The notes under the pieces: generated by a model
Databases searched by the model: none
What the model saw: only the letters and a program-made list of their open reading frames with translations
What the model was told of the DNA's origin: nothing
Source of the DNA: Membranihabitans maritimus
Lineage (GTDB): Bacteria > Bacteroidota > Bacteroidia > Chitinophagales > Saprospiraceae
Length of the DNA: 64,000 nt
Reading direction: 5' to 3'
Assembly: GCF_021729145.1 (NCBI RefSeq)
Contig: NZ_JAJSLW010000001.1
Span: 495,128 to 559,127, forward strand
Part shown: in pieces, positions 1-7,746 of the stretch
Layout: each line of letters begins with the position of its first letter
How positions within the stretch are numbered: the first letter of the stretch is position 1
Position numbers and translations under genes: made by a program

Positions 1-468
1 AATATTTATTTAACACAAGAAGGATACGATAAGATTAAAGCGGAACTAGACGATCTAAAGACCCGCGGACGAAGAGAAGCAGCTGATGCTATTGCAGAAG
101 CCCGCGAAAAAGGCGACCTCTCAGAGAATGCTGAATACGATGCAGCTAAAGATGCTCAGGGCATTTTAGAAATGAAAATAAATGACCTGGAAAAGAAAAT
201 TGCACATGCTAGAATCGTGGATGCTTCCCAGATCGACACCGACAAAGTAAACATTTTAACAACTGTAAAACTCAAAAACATAAAAATCAACAAGAGCATT
301 GAATATACATTGGTTGGAGAATCTGAAGCAGATCTGAAGGCAAAAAAGATTTCTGTCAACTCACCTATTGGCAAGGGACTGCTCGGTAAAAAAGTTGGGG
401 AAGTTGCTGAAATTAAAACCCCCGGAGGTGTTATACAGTTTGAAGTATTGGAAATAAGTATAAAATAA
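1..468 (+). CDS. greA: Transcription elongation factor GreA (5' truncated by window edge)
   Basis: GreA rescues backtracked RNA polymerase by stimulating cleavage of the nascent transcript in the secondary channel. The reading frame is open from base 1, so the true start lies just outside the window; an internal ATG at 172 is not the start. The N-terminal coiled coil contains the family hallmark SENAEYDAAK near residues 41-50 of the visible part. The C-terminal FKBP-like domain ends in SPIGKGLLGKKVGEVAEIKTPGG, shown here only as a family match around residues 120-143. About 155 residues are visible, close to the usual 158, so only one to three codons are missing. The HIT gene starts 4 bases after the stop, which suggests co-transcription. 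Confidence 0.97.
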   Translation, partial: NIYLTQEGYDKIKAELDDLKTRGRREAADAIAEAREKGDLSENAEYDAAKDAQGILEMKINDLEKKIAHARIVDASQIDTDKVNILTTVKLKNIKINKSIEYTLVGESEADLKAKKISVNSPIGKGLLGKKVGEVAEIKTPGGVIQFEVLEISIK

Positions 469-471
469 AAT

Positions 472-870
472 ATGAGTTCCATTTTTACTAAAATTATCAA
501 CAAAGAAATACCTTCCCATACCGTAGCAGAGAATGAAAATTTCATTGCTTTCTTAGACATAAATCCAATTTCCAAAGGACATACTTTGGTCGTACCTAAA
601 AGAGAAATAGACTATTACTTTGATCTACCGGATGACTTGTTGGGCTCATTGAATATTTTCGCTAAAAAGGTAGCAGAAGGTATGAAGAAAGTAATTCCCT
701 GCAATAGGATTGGGGTAACTGTAATAGGGCTTGAAGTCCCCCATGCTCATATACATCTGATTCCAATTGATGGGATATATGATATGGATTTTGGAAAACC
801 AAAATTGGAAATGACACAAGAGGAGCTCGCTGAAATTGCAGCTGAAATCGGAAAAAATGTAAAATTTTAA
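472..870 (+). CDS. HIT family protein (HINT/Fhit-like nucleotide hydrolase)
   Basis: Small HIT-domain protein of 132 residues. The histidine triad HAHIHLIP sits near residues 91-98, and the N-terminal segment SSIFTKIINKEIPSHTV is typical of the bacterial HinT branch. Family members hydrolyse phosphoramidates and aminoacyl-adenylates such as AMP-lysine; the actual substrate cannot be read from sequence. It starts 4 bases after greA, an arrangement that fits one operon. The length is normal for the family and no residue of the triad is missing. Confidence 0.95.
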   Translation: MSSIFTKIINKEIPSHTVAENENFIAFLDINPISKGHTLVVPKREIDYYFDLPDDLLGSLNIFAKKVAEGMKKVIPCNRIGVTVIGLEVPHAHIHLIPIDGIYDMDFGKPKLEMTQEELAEIAAEIGKNVKF

Positions 871-898
871 TACATTCTCCGAACTAAATAGGAATCAT

Positions 899-1570
899 TT
901 GAGAGACCAACAGGACATTTTGATTAATGACACAATTATTTACGTCAAAAACGAGCTTAAAAATGCCGAAGGTGGTCATGATTGGTGGCATATTCTCAGA
1001 GTTTGGAATACCTCCAAACACATTGCGGACCAAGAAAACTGCTGTCGACTTGTAGTAGAATTAGGTGCCTTGCTGCACGACATTGCCGATTCGAAATTTC
1101 ACAATGGCGATGATACTATAGGCCCTGAAAAAACCAGGCAATTCCTTCAGGTAAAAGATGTGGAGACATCAGTAATTGATCACGTTGTAAAGATTGTAGA
1201 AAACATATCTTTTAAAGGAGGTAATTTACCAAGAAAATTTACTTCGATAGAACTGGACATTGTCCAGGACGCAGATCGATTAGATGCCATTGGAGCCATT
1301 GGGATTGCAAGAGCTTTTAATTACGGTGGCTTCAAGAACCGGGAAATACACAATCCCGGCATCCAACCGAAAATAAATATGACTCCGGAGGAATATAAAT
1401 CGAATAAAGGACCAACTATCAACCATTTTTATGAAAAACTGTTAACTCTTCGGGAAAGAATGAATACCAAAACGGGAAAGTTTTTAGCTGATGAAAGACA
1501 CCGATTTATGGAATTATATTTAGAACAATTTTACAGGGAATGGTCAGGGAAGCCTTCAAGAAAGACATAA
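899..1570 (+). CDS. HD domain phosphohydrolase (YedJ-like)
   Basis: Soluble 223-residue metal-dependent phosphohydrolase of the HD superfamily. The metal ligands are visible as GGHDWWHILRVW near residue 25, LLHDIADSKF near residue 60, and the late aspartate in QDADRLDAIGAIGIARAF near residue 120. This arrangement matches the uncharacterised YedJ-like HD proteins, whose substrate is unknown. The start chosen is TTG at 899, because no in-frame ATG occurs before the conserved HD motif. The rluF gene begins 5 bases after the stop when its internal ATG is used, so the genes are probably co-transcribed. Confidence 0.88.
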   Translation: MRDQQDILINDTIIYVKNELKNAEGGHDWWHILRVWNTSKHIADQENCCRLVVELGALLHDIADSKFHNGDDTIGPEKTRQFLQVKDVETSVIDHVVKIVENISFKGGNLPRKFTSIELDIVQDADRLDAIGAIGIARAFNYGGFKNREIHNPGIQPKINMTPEEYKSNKGPTINHFYEKLLTLRERMNTKTGKFLADERHRFMELYLEQFYREWSGKPSRKT

Positions 1571-1575
1571 GTAAC

Positions 1576-2352
1576 ATGAACGCTTCCAATCAAAATTCAG
1601 TAAGTCTCAATAAGTATATAAGTAGTACCGGAATGTGCTCGCGCAGGGAAGCAGATAAAATTATTAAAGAAAACAGGGTAACGATAAACAATGTCAACGC
1701 TAAGCTGGGGATGAGGGTATTTGATGGGGATACCGTAAAAATTGATGGTCAACCCATTAAGTCAAAAACTCAAACACTTTATATCGCTTTTAATAAGCCG
1801 GTAGGAATTGTATGTACTACCGATTCCAAAGAACCCAAAAATATCATTGACTACATCAACCACCCCCAACGATTATTTCCTGTAGGAAGATTGGACAAAC
1901 CCTCCCAGGGGCTTATATTTTTGACCAATGACGGAGACATAGTCAATAAAATTCTCCGGGCCGGGAATAATCACGAAAAAGAATATATCGTAACGGTAGA
2001 TAAAAAAGTAAATCAGAAATTTATTAAAAATATGTCCCAGGGTGTACAAATACTGGGGACCGTGACAAAAAAGTGCAAAGTTGAACCCATTGACAAGAAT
2101 ACATTTAAAATCACCCTGACTCAAGGCTTGAACCGGCAAATTCGCAGGATGTGTAAACACCTGGGTTACAAGGTACTTCGCCTTCAGAGAATCCGGATTA
2201 TGAACATAACGATCGAAGGATTGAAGCCCGGAGAATGGAGGGAGTTTTCCCTTCAGGAGATTACTCAATTGCAGAAACTAATAAAAAACTCTTCAAAAAC
2301 GGAAGAAGCATCTAAGCTTCCAAAAGCTATGAAAAAGAAAAGAAGACGATAA
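1576..2352 (+). CDS. rluF: 23S rRNA pseudouridine(2604) synthase RluF
   Basis: RluF converts U2604 of 23S rRNA to pseudouridine. An N-terminal S4 RNA-binding domain (LNKYISSTGMCSRREADKII, near residues 12-31) is followed by the RsuA/RluF catalytic domain with the active-site aspartate in GRLDKPSQGLIFLTNDGD. The stretch KILRAGNNHEKEYIVTVDK and QGLNRQIRRMC are close matches to E. coli RluF rather than RluB or RsuA. The C-terminal tail is lysine- and arginine-rich. A longer frame starts at 1540 inside the preceding gene; the ATG at 1576, 5 bases after that gene's stop, is preferred and gives 258 residues. Confidence 0.93.
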   Translation: MNASNQNSVSLNKYISSTGMCSRREADKIIKENRVTINNVNAKLGMRVFDGDTVKIDGQPIKSKTQTLYIAFNKPVGIVCTTDSKEPKNIIDYINHPQRLFPVGRLDKPSQGLIFLTNDGDIVNKILRAGNNHEKEYIVTVDKKVNQKFIKNMSQGVQILGTVTKKCKVEPIDKNTFKITLTQGLNRQIRRMCKHLGYKVLRLQRIRIMNITIEGLKPGEWREFSLQEITQLQKLIKNSSKTEEASKLPKAMKKKRRR

Positions 2353-2444
2353 GCATTACCTTATCAGTAATACTTCTTTTCTCTTAATTAACACAATATA
2401 TCCGAACATTTCAGCTACCTTCGCCCCCAATAAATTAAAAATCA

Positions 2445-3728
2445 ATGACATTCAAAGACTTACATATATCTACTCCTATTCTAAAAGCACTCGAAATTCA
2501 GGGTTATTCTACACCTACGGAAATTCAGGAACGATCAATCCCTATACTTTTGGAAGGGAAAGATTTGTTAGGATGCGCCCAAACCGGCACAGGAAAGACT
2601 GCTGCTTTTTCAATTCCTATTATTCAACAATTATCCAGTCCTGAAAAAAATAGCAAAGGGAAAAGAAAAATAAAATGTTTGATCGTTACACCTACCAGAG
2701 AACTAGCTCTACAGATCGTCGAAAACATCAGGGCATATTCCAAGTTTACGAATTTGAACAGTACAGTAATTTTTGGAGGCGTTAAGCAAAAATCACAGAC
2801 TGATGCCCTGAGAAGAGGAATAGATATTTTAGTTGCCACACCCGGGCGGTTACTTGATTTAATTGGTCAGGGTTTTATAAACCTTGATGATATCGAACAT
2901 TTTGTACTTGATGAGGCTGATCAAATGCTGGATATGGGCTTTATTCACGATATAAAGAAGATAATCGCCAAACTTCCTGCCAAAAGGCAGTCTTTATTCT
3001 TCTCTGCTACTATGTCCAAAGAGATCGTGGAATTGTCCAAAAGGATTCTTGGAAACCCGGAAAAAATCACTATCAATCCAGAACAAACAACTGCAGAAAA
3101 AGTAAAGCAAGAATTATTTTTTGTCCATAAAAAAGATAAGATCAAGCTTTTAATAGATTTACTGAAAAAAGATAATACTGATACAGTCCTCGTTTTTTCA
3201 AGAACGAAGCACGGAGCCAATAAAATTGTGAAAAAATTGGATAGGGCTAGTATCAAAGCAGAGGCCATTCATGGAAACAAATCACAAAATTCCAGGCAAC
3301 GGGCTCTCAAAAATTTCAAGACCGGCAGAACAAAAGTTCTTGTAGCCACAGATATCGCAGCTCGTGGAATTGATGTAGACGAATTATCACATGTAATTAA
3401 CTACGATTTACCAAATGTAGCCGAAACTTATGTTCACAGAATTGGAAGGACCGGACGAGCAGGGGCGAGTGGAACGGCATTTTCTTTTTGCGCAGCGGAC
3501 GAAAGACCCTATTTGAAGGATATACAAAAACTTATCAAACAGGAACTTCCTGTGGTAGAAGAGCACCCATATGTGGATGATGGTAAAGCTGTAGAAAATG
3601 AAAATAATGATAATCAAAACAGGTCTGAAAACAATTTCACAAGAAAAAGATCCAATAATTCCAGAAGGAACTTCCACAGGAAAAATAAACAGCGTACTAA
3701 CCGACAAAAAAATCAAAGAACAAATTAA
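2445..3728 (+). CDS. rhlE: DEAD-box ATP-dependent RNA helicase, RhlE type
   Basis: A 427-residue DEAD-box helicase that unwinds or remodels structured RNA, likely in ribosome assembly or RNA decay. Motifs appear in order: Q motif (TPTEIQERSIP, ~22-32), Walker A (AQTGTGKT, ~45-52), PTRELALQ, TPGRLLD, DEAD, SAT, and HRIGRTGRAG near residues 331-340. After residue ~375 comes an acidic and then asparagine/arginine/lysine-rich low-complexity tail (SENNFTRKRSNNSRRNFHRK), typical of RhlE-like RNA-binding extensions. It sits 92 bases after rluF and may have its own promoter. It is the last protein gene before tRNA-Cys. Confidence 0.93.
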   Translation: MTFKDLHISTPILKALEIQGYSTPTEIQERSIPILLEGKDLLGCAQTGTGKTAAFSIPIIQQLSSPEKNSKGKRKIKCLIVTPTRELALQIVENIRAYSKFTNLNSTVIFGGVKQKSQTDALRRGIDILVATPGRLLDLIGQGFINLDDIEHFVLDEADQMLDMGFIHDIKKIIAKLPAKRQSLFFSATMSKEIVELSKRILGNPEKITINPEQTTAEKVKQELFFVHKKDKIKLLIDLLKKDNTDTVLVFSRTKHGANKIVKKLDRASIKAEAIHGNKSQNSRQRALKNFKTGRTKVLVATDIAARGIDVDELSHVINYDLPNVAETYVHRIGRTGRAGASGTAFSFCAADERPYLKDIQKLIKQELPVVEEHPYVDDGKAVENENNDNQNRSENNFTRKRSNNSRRNFHRKNKQRTNRQKNQRTN

Positions 3729-3779
3729 GTTCACTTTGAACTTTACCATATTTAGTTAGTTTTACTCAATAGATTATCT

Positions 3780-3787
3780 TATATTTG
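3780..3787 (+). promoter_or_regulatory. Bacteroidota -7 promoter element (TATATTTG) upstream of tRNA-Cys
   Basis: TATATTTG fits the Bacteroidota -7 consensus TAnnTTTG. It lies about 85 bases before the tRNA-Cys 5' end and after the rhlE stop. No clear TTG -33 element is found at the usual 19-base spacing, so the call is moderate. Confidence 0.4.
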
Positions 3788-3870
3788 CACTCCATCTAAA
3801 ACTAGGGTTGATTTAATAGTTTTCTCCATAGGGTGAATTCCGGTAAAATTGACCGTTTTATAGATAGTAT

Positions 3871-3944
3871 GGTCGCGTGGCCGAGTGGCTAGGCAGAGGT
3901 CTGCAAAACCTTGTACGGCGGTTCGAATCCGCCCGCGACCTCCA
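3871..3944 (+). tRNA. tRNA-Cys (GCA), CCA end encoded
   Basis: The acceptor arm GGTCGCG (3871-3877) pairs with CGCGACC (3934-3940), followed by discriminator T and an encoded CCA at 3942-3944. The anticodon loop CTGCAAA within AGGTCTGCAAAACCT gives anticodon GCA, hence cysteine. The T arm GGCGGTTCGAATCCGCC is canonical. Its 3' end is duplicated in part at 11160-11182, so this gene is the integration target of the downstream element. The tRNA remains complete after insertion. Confidence 0.96.
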
Positions 3945-3950
3945 TTTTTT
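3928..3950 (+). repeat. attL-like site: 3' end of tRNA-Cys
   Basis: The last 14 bases of the tRNA (up to the acceptor 3' strand and CCA) plus six T residues recur at 11160-11182 in the same orientation, with 21 of 23 positions identical. A tyrosine recombinase gene lies at the far end between the two copies. This is the usual geometry for integration into a tRNA 3' end. Confidence 0.8.
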
Positions 3951-3997
3951 CCCACACAATATTAATTATCAACACTTTATGTTTTCCGCTTTGTCAA

Positions 3998-4023
3998 TGC
4001 GGGCACTATGCGGGGAGTTTTTT
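3998..4023. repeat. 26-bp element-end repeat, left copy
   Basis: TGCGGGCACTATGCGGGGAG followed by six T residues is identical to 11000-11025. One copy lies inside each end of the element. The sites may be arm-type binding sites for integrase or an accessory factor; this is inference from position. Confidence 0.7.
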
Positions 4024-4919
4024 TGTCAGTCATAAAATATCTAACCTCTAGCAAAAACACTTTAATCAGAAGTTTGCTCTCAAGGCTCAAGAGAGCACTT
4101 TACATCAAATTCGCAAACTTTAAAAATCCATTTTTGAAATTGGTTTTGTTGATTATCAATTATTTATGAAGATTTAGCGCAATAAAACGATCGATACCCC
4201 CCCTATTTGATTACTCCCCCTATTGAAAATTTTGACAACATTTTTGCAGGCTTACGCGCGGGGTTCCTACTGGAAATGTCCAGTGATTATCAACACCCCC
4301 CTACCTACTCCTGGTTACTGTACAGCTCTGTTATGTTACTTTGTCATTGTCTATTCTCCTGTATTGATATTCTTTCAATAATGCTAAGTGTTTGTATTCA
4401 TTTCTGTACTCAACACTTCTATTTAGTTGAAATCGTGACAACTTGCACCTGATAATACAATAGTTTTTGATTGATTTAGGCTGGTTTATTTTTTACTTTA
4501 TACACTTACGCTTCAATTACTAACTTCTTACTCATCCTATTACTATTAATTATATGATATCTGACATTCATAATAATCACAGCATATTAGCACTTGAAGG
4601 GGATTAATCGTTTAATTTCCGACTGCATGGAATCAGTTTATACAATATGTATTTTCAATCTTTCAATTGTTTATCATTGAGACTAACTAACACATATGAC
4701 ATTTGCCACTATTTGTAGTTACATGATATTAACATCAATAGAGGTTTCGCTCTTGACTTGTCTTATTGAAATCATAAGGACACATTCCTTTATAAATACA
4801 AAGGTCAAGTGTTACCTTAACCTTTATACCGACCGGGCTACCCCAATCCAATTTTATCAATCCTTCTATATTAATTCTTCGAATTGTGTGGCTTTTCTAA
4901 TAACTCTACCATGTCGATA
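4024..4919. other. Gene-poor left end of the element with a small hairpin
   Basis: This AT-rich stretch has no convincing gene. Two short open frames (near 4207-4452 and 4696-4950) have cysteine-rich composition without recognisable motifs and are treated as chance. One perfect hairpin, ACTGGA-AATG-TCCAGT, lies at 4269-4284 beside C-rich tracts (near 4198 and 4303). A replication origin or packaging-type signal is conceivable here given the replication gene in the element, but nothing proves it. Confidence 0.4.
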
Positions 4920-5018
4920 TCAATCATCGCTCTTTTTATTAAATATATAAATAGAATGAAAAAAGTCAATTATAAACCAAATTACAAATATCCCAATTAA
5001 TATTTTGTACCATTCCAT
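4920..5018 (-). CDS. Possible 32-residue single-pass membrane peptide
   Basis: A short minus-strand frame encodes MEWYKILIGIFVIWFIIDFF followed by HSIYIFNKKSDD, that is one hydrophobic segment (residues 6-26) with a charged C-terminus. It sits downstream of, and on the same strand as, the other element genes. It could be a real membrane miniprotein, comparable in build to small phage membrane or coat proteins, or a chance frame in AT-rich DNA. No homology is recognised. Confidence 0.2.
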   Translation of the reverse strand: MEWYKILIGIFVIWFIIDFFHSIYIFNKKSDD

Positions 5019-5077
5019 ACCACACAATTTCTTTTAAGGTAAATAAAAATTTAGCCCTATACAATTATTTGGATTTA

Positions 5078-5476
5078 TTATTTCTTGCGTAGACGCATTC
5101 GATAATTAGGCAAGGCACTTGATGGATTGTATGCTAATAAAACACCATTCTCATATAACTCAAGGTTCAATTTAGTAGTTCGTCTACCACTTTTCGCAGA
5201 TATGTACCAAAACTTAATACTAGCTTCATAAACATCTGTGGCAGGGAATATACTATACCTTCCCTCTTGTGTAGGGTTCACGCTTTGACTACTAGCATAA
5301 TATTCATATGTTAGATCTTTGTAAAAAATATATCTCTCACCACTATCGTTCCATTCCCCCACTAACAGGGAGAGCAAATCATCATAGTTCTTGAAGTCTA
5401 TTTCCTTTATTACCTCATTCTTTGAGCAGGAAACTATTAATAATAATCCGATAATGTAAATTACATTTTTCATCAT
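5078..5476 (-). CDS. Putative lipoprotein, element cargo
   Basis: Protein of 132 residues with a lipoprotein signal peptide: a hydrophobic stretch ends in LLIVSCSK, with the lipobox cysteine at residue 17. The mature part (LLVGEWNDSGERYIFYKDLTYEYY, then EGRYSIF) resembles the opening strands of lipocalin-like or small beta-barrel lipoproteins, where a Trp in GEW is common; this is a weak resemblance only. It is likely anchored in the inner or outer membrane. It lies 173 bases downstream of the replication gene, so it may be separately transcribed. Function unknown. Confidence 0.7.
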   Translation of the reverse strand: MMKNVIYIIGLLLIVSCSKNEVIKEIDFKNYDDLLSLLVGEWNDSGERYIFYKDLTYEYYASSQSVNPTQEGRYSIFPATDVYEASIKFWYISAKSGRRTTKLNLELYENGVLLAYNPSSALPNYRMRLRKK

Positions 5477-5649
5477 AATTCAATTTGTTCTATTGGGTTA
5501 GTCATTTTACAGACTACTGCAAATTATTCTATTCTTACATGTACACTTTTTTCTATTTTTTCAATTCTGCCCACATCGGATATTTGTCTGTATAAACATA
5601 GCAAAAAATAAGCCTCCCATGCAAAATATTGAATGCTATACAAGCACTG

Positions 5650-6771
5650 TCAATTAACTTTCCTAAACAGTTTTTCAATATTTCTTAATAGAATCCTTCT
5701 GAACACACTAAATATTTTTTTGATGCCGAATATTGCAATTATGCTTATTAGGCTAATGTTACGTTTCAACACTTTACTATAGTGAATTCGTAACACTTTT
5801 TCAGTTTTAGTGTTTTGTTCATCTGCTTCACAATTTTGTAAATTCGTAACACTTTTTGTATTTCTTACATTGTTTATGTCTGGCAATTCTGATGCAAGTC
5901 CATCAAATTTGGATTCGATCTTTGACCGCAATTCATCCCGGATTTTTAAAAGATCGTACTTTGCTAAAATTTTATTGGCATCATTCCACTTTCTTCTAAA
6001 TTGTGTCCTTTGATTAGTTTCCCGTGCTTTTTCCCTCAATGTTTTCCAATACACCGGATTGATATAATCCTTTAGTTTGTCATGGTCTATTTTATTATCA
6101 ATCCGGTTCCAATCAATATTGTCCGCAATTAGGCAATTATTAAACTTTTCCAACAATTCCTTTTTTAACCGTTCAATGGTTTCTAACCTGAAAAGATCAG
6201 TACTATTTCCCAACTTCAACCGCGTACTACCTCTTTCCCTAATTTCATACCTCAATATATTTACCGGCCTTTTACATTGCCGGCCTTTGTCATAAAACTT
6301 AATGGTATGATTACTCATTTCAAATGAATGTAAACAACCATCGTGACCAATATTAAAATACTCCACTGTATCCTTTTTTAATGGTTTTCTATAATATTTA
6401 ATATTGCTTGTGATTATTTCCATTGGGGATTTGATAGTATTTATATTTAGACCATATTCCGCACTCTTTACGTTCATTTTGTCCAATGGAGTACTGAAGG
6501 CCTTGCTAAGACTTTTAAGCGCATTATAGGCATTCATATAGCTAAAATCATTGTGATTTTGCCATCCATTACCGTTTATCTTATTCCAGTACTTATGTAT
6601 TGACCCCGAAATAGATAATTTCTTACTGTCTGGGTAATACAATACTTCTAACCCTCTGTAGTCATATCTCAAACAATCTGTTCTATTTGAAATTTTAGTT
6701 TCAAGTAAATTTATCGATTCGATAACATCACGATCAACCCCGTAAATCATTATTTTCCCATGATCATACAT
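5650..6771 (-). CDS. Putative rolling-circle replication protein, phage II/X-like
   Basis: Protein of 373 residues resembling phage/plasmid replication proteins of the filamentous-phage gene II/X type. Visible family features are KLSISGSIHKYWN (~52-64), the following NDFSYMNAYNAL, and IKFYDKGRQ...NILRYEIRERG (~158-184), the conserved Y-x-K-G ... L-R-x-E block. Such proteins nick the double-strand origin and start rolling-circle synthesis. The C-terminus (from ~300) is divergent and ends in a basic, hydrophobic segment (ISLISIIAIFGIKKIF). It starts 12 bases after the 147-residue gene and is probably co-transcribed with it. The assignment rests on motif recall, not a search. Confidence 0.6.
   Translation of the reverse strand: MYDHGKIMIYGVDRDVIESINLLETKISNRTDCLRYDYRGLEVLYYPDSKKLSISGSIHKYWNKINGNGWQNHNDFSYMNAYNALKSLSKAFSTPLDKMNVKSAEYGLNINTIKSPMEIITSNIKYYRKPLKKDTVEYFNIGHDGCLHSFEMSNHTIKFYDKGRQCKRPVNILRYEIRERGSTRLKLGNSTDLFRLETIERLKKELLEKFNNCLIADNIDWNRIDNKIDHDKLKDYINPVYWKTLREKARETNQRTQFRRKWNDANKILAKYDLLKIRDELRSKIESKFDGLASELPDINNVRNTKSVTNLQNCEADEQNTKTEKVLRIHYSKVLKRNISLISIIAIFGIKKIFSVFRRILLRNIEKLFRKVN
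5768..5857. repeat. Iteron-like repeats inside the 3' end of the replication gene
   Basis: The 17-mer AATTCGTAACACTTTTT occurs exactly at 5785-5801 and 5841-5857. A shorter relative (AACACTTT) lies at 5768-5775. On the coding strand the core AAAGTGTT is read in different frames (KSVTN versus KVLRI), so the repeat is conserved as DNA and not as protein. This would fit origin iterons or protein-binding sites. Confidence 0.55.
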
Positions 6772-6783
6772 CCACCATCGAAA

Positions 6784-7227
6784 CTACCCCCTTGTAAGTT
6801 TCCTCGCTACATCGGGTCTTTGATTAAATATAACCCTCACTCTATTAGCACATTCTTTAAGTGTATAAACACCCTTTCTACTTGGAAAGTAAAGTTTTGC
6901 AATGCTATTGTTAACCGATATTCCTAAAATTATAAGGGTTTGAAATTCCCCCCGGTCATTGTTGCCAAAATATATATTTCCATATCCGTATAATTTCCAT
7001 AAAAACGTATTAATAATAGTCTTCCCGTCCTTTTCTATTGTTAGTTTAAAAACTTCACTCCCTTTTGGTCGAGTTCTTTTGTAAAGGTTGACGCAGTCTA
7101 TTCGGTTTGTATTTATCGGATTATAATGCCGTTGATTTTTTAGCCGTTTAAACTCCTCACATCTTATTACTCCATTCATGGCATAATAGATTTGTTGCAA
7201 GAATGATTTTTTTGCATCCTTACACAT
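6784..7227 (-). CDS. Hypothetical protein, element gene upstream of rep
   Basis: Soluble 147-residue protein with no recognised domain. It is basic, especially in the N-terminal third (EEFKRLKNQRHYNP, YKRTRPKG), and contains a probable beta-rich centre (FKLTIEKDGKTIINTFLWKLYGYGNIYFG). It lies 12 bases before the putative replication gene on the same strand, so an accessory role in replication or DNA binding is possible. The start at 7227 is preceded by an A-rich leader, as is common in Bacteroidota. Confidence 0.65.
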   Translation of the reverse strand: MCKDAKKSFLQQIYYAMNGVIRCEEFKRLKNQRHYNPINTNRIDCVNLYKRTRPKGSEVFKLTIEKDGKTIINTFLWKLYGYGNIYFGNNDRGEFQTLIILGISVNNSIAKLYFPSRKGVYTLKECANRVRVIFNQRPDVARKLTRG

Positions 7228-7320
7228 TAAAAAATGTACTTGCTATACTGTGAGATTCTTATTATTTAGGCAGGCTGTAAGTCAGGATTTTTGTATCTTA
7301 GCTTTCAGTCTGAATTACTA

Positions 7321-7363
7321 AAATGCTTTTTTCGGTATTGCGCTGGATTAAGCATTTTTTTTT
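7321..7363. terminator. Hairpin with T-run between two minus-strand genes
   Basis: AAATGCTT (7321-7328) pairs with AAGCATTT (7350-7357), followed by a T-run to 7363 on the + strand. The run of T lies on the side that terminates + strand transcripts, although the flanking genes are on the minus strand. The sequence agtctgaattact immediately before it recurs in a very similar form (tgtctgaattact) before the hairpin upstream of the integrase gene. Confidence 0.35.
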
Positions 7364-7397
7364 GCCAGAATCAAGGCTTTTTTAATTTGTCATATAA

Positions 7398-7685
7398 TTA
7401 TCTTTCTAAGGCAGTCAAGGCCTTTTCTACTTCATCCATTGAATAAAGTACTCTTCGGCCTATTCTTTTATTATTAATTAATCCCTCCTTAGTATACTGA
7501 TGAAGTGTAGGCAATGTAATGTGTAATTTCGCGGCTGTTTGCTTCCGGGTTAAATACTCCTTTTGCTTTTTGGTCTGCTCAGCATTTTTAATTAAGGCTT
7601 GCTCAATTTCTTCCCGGACTATATCCCGGATTGTTTCCCCTGTCGGTATTGTAAATTCCATCGTATCAAATTTTACGTTATTCAA
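7398..7685 (-). CDS. MerR/HTH_17-type DNA-binding protein, probable excisionase
   Basis: Protein of 95 residues. The C-terminal half is a winged helix-turn-helix of the excisionase (HTH_17) type: EYLTRKQTAAKLHITLPTLH (~43-62), then KEGLINNKRIGRRVLYSMDEVEKAL. The N-terminal half (ETIRDIVREEIEQALIKNAEQTKKQ) looks like a helical dimerisation segment. In Bacteroidota mobile elements such proteins accompany tyrosine recombinases and direct excision. It is transcribed away from the integrase gene but on the same strand, within the element gene cluster. Confidence 0.82.
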   Translation of the reverse strand: MNNVKFDTMEFTIPTGETIRDIVREEIEQALIKNAEQTKKQKEYLTRKQTAAKLHITLPTLHQYTKEGLINNKRIGRRVLYSMDEVEKALTALER

Positions 7686-7746
7686 TATGACAAATTTATC
7701 TCTACTGTATTCTATTAAACCATGATAGGGTTATCATTTAGGGTAT

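Noticed and set aside
4207..4950. Two open frames on the + strand (81 and 84 residues) in the left end of the element
   Set aside because: Their translations have no recognisable motif, unusual cysteine and aromatic content, and are opposite in strand to all other element genes; they look like chance frames in AT-rich DNA.
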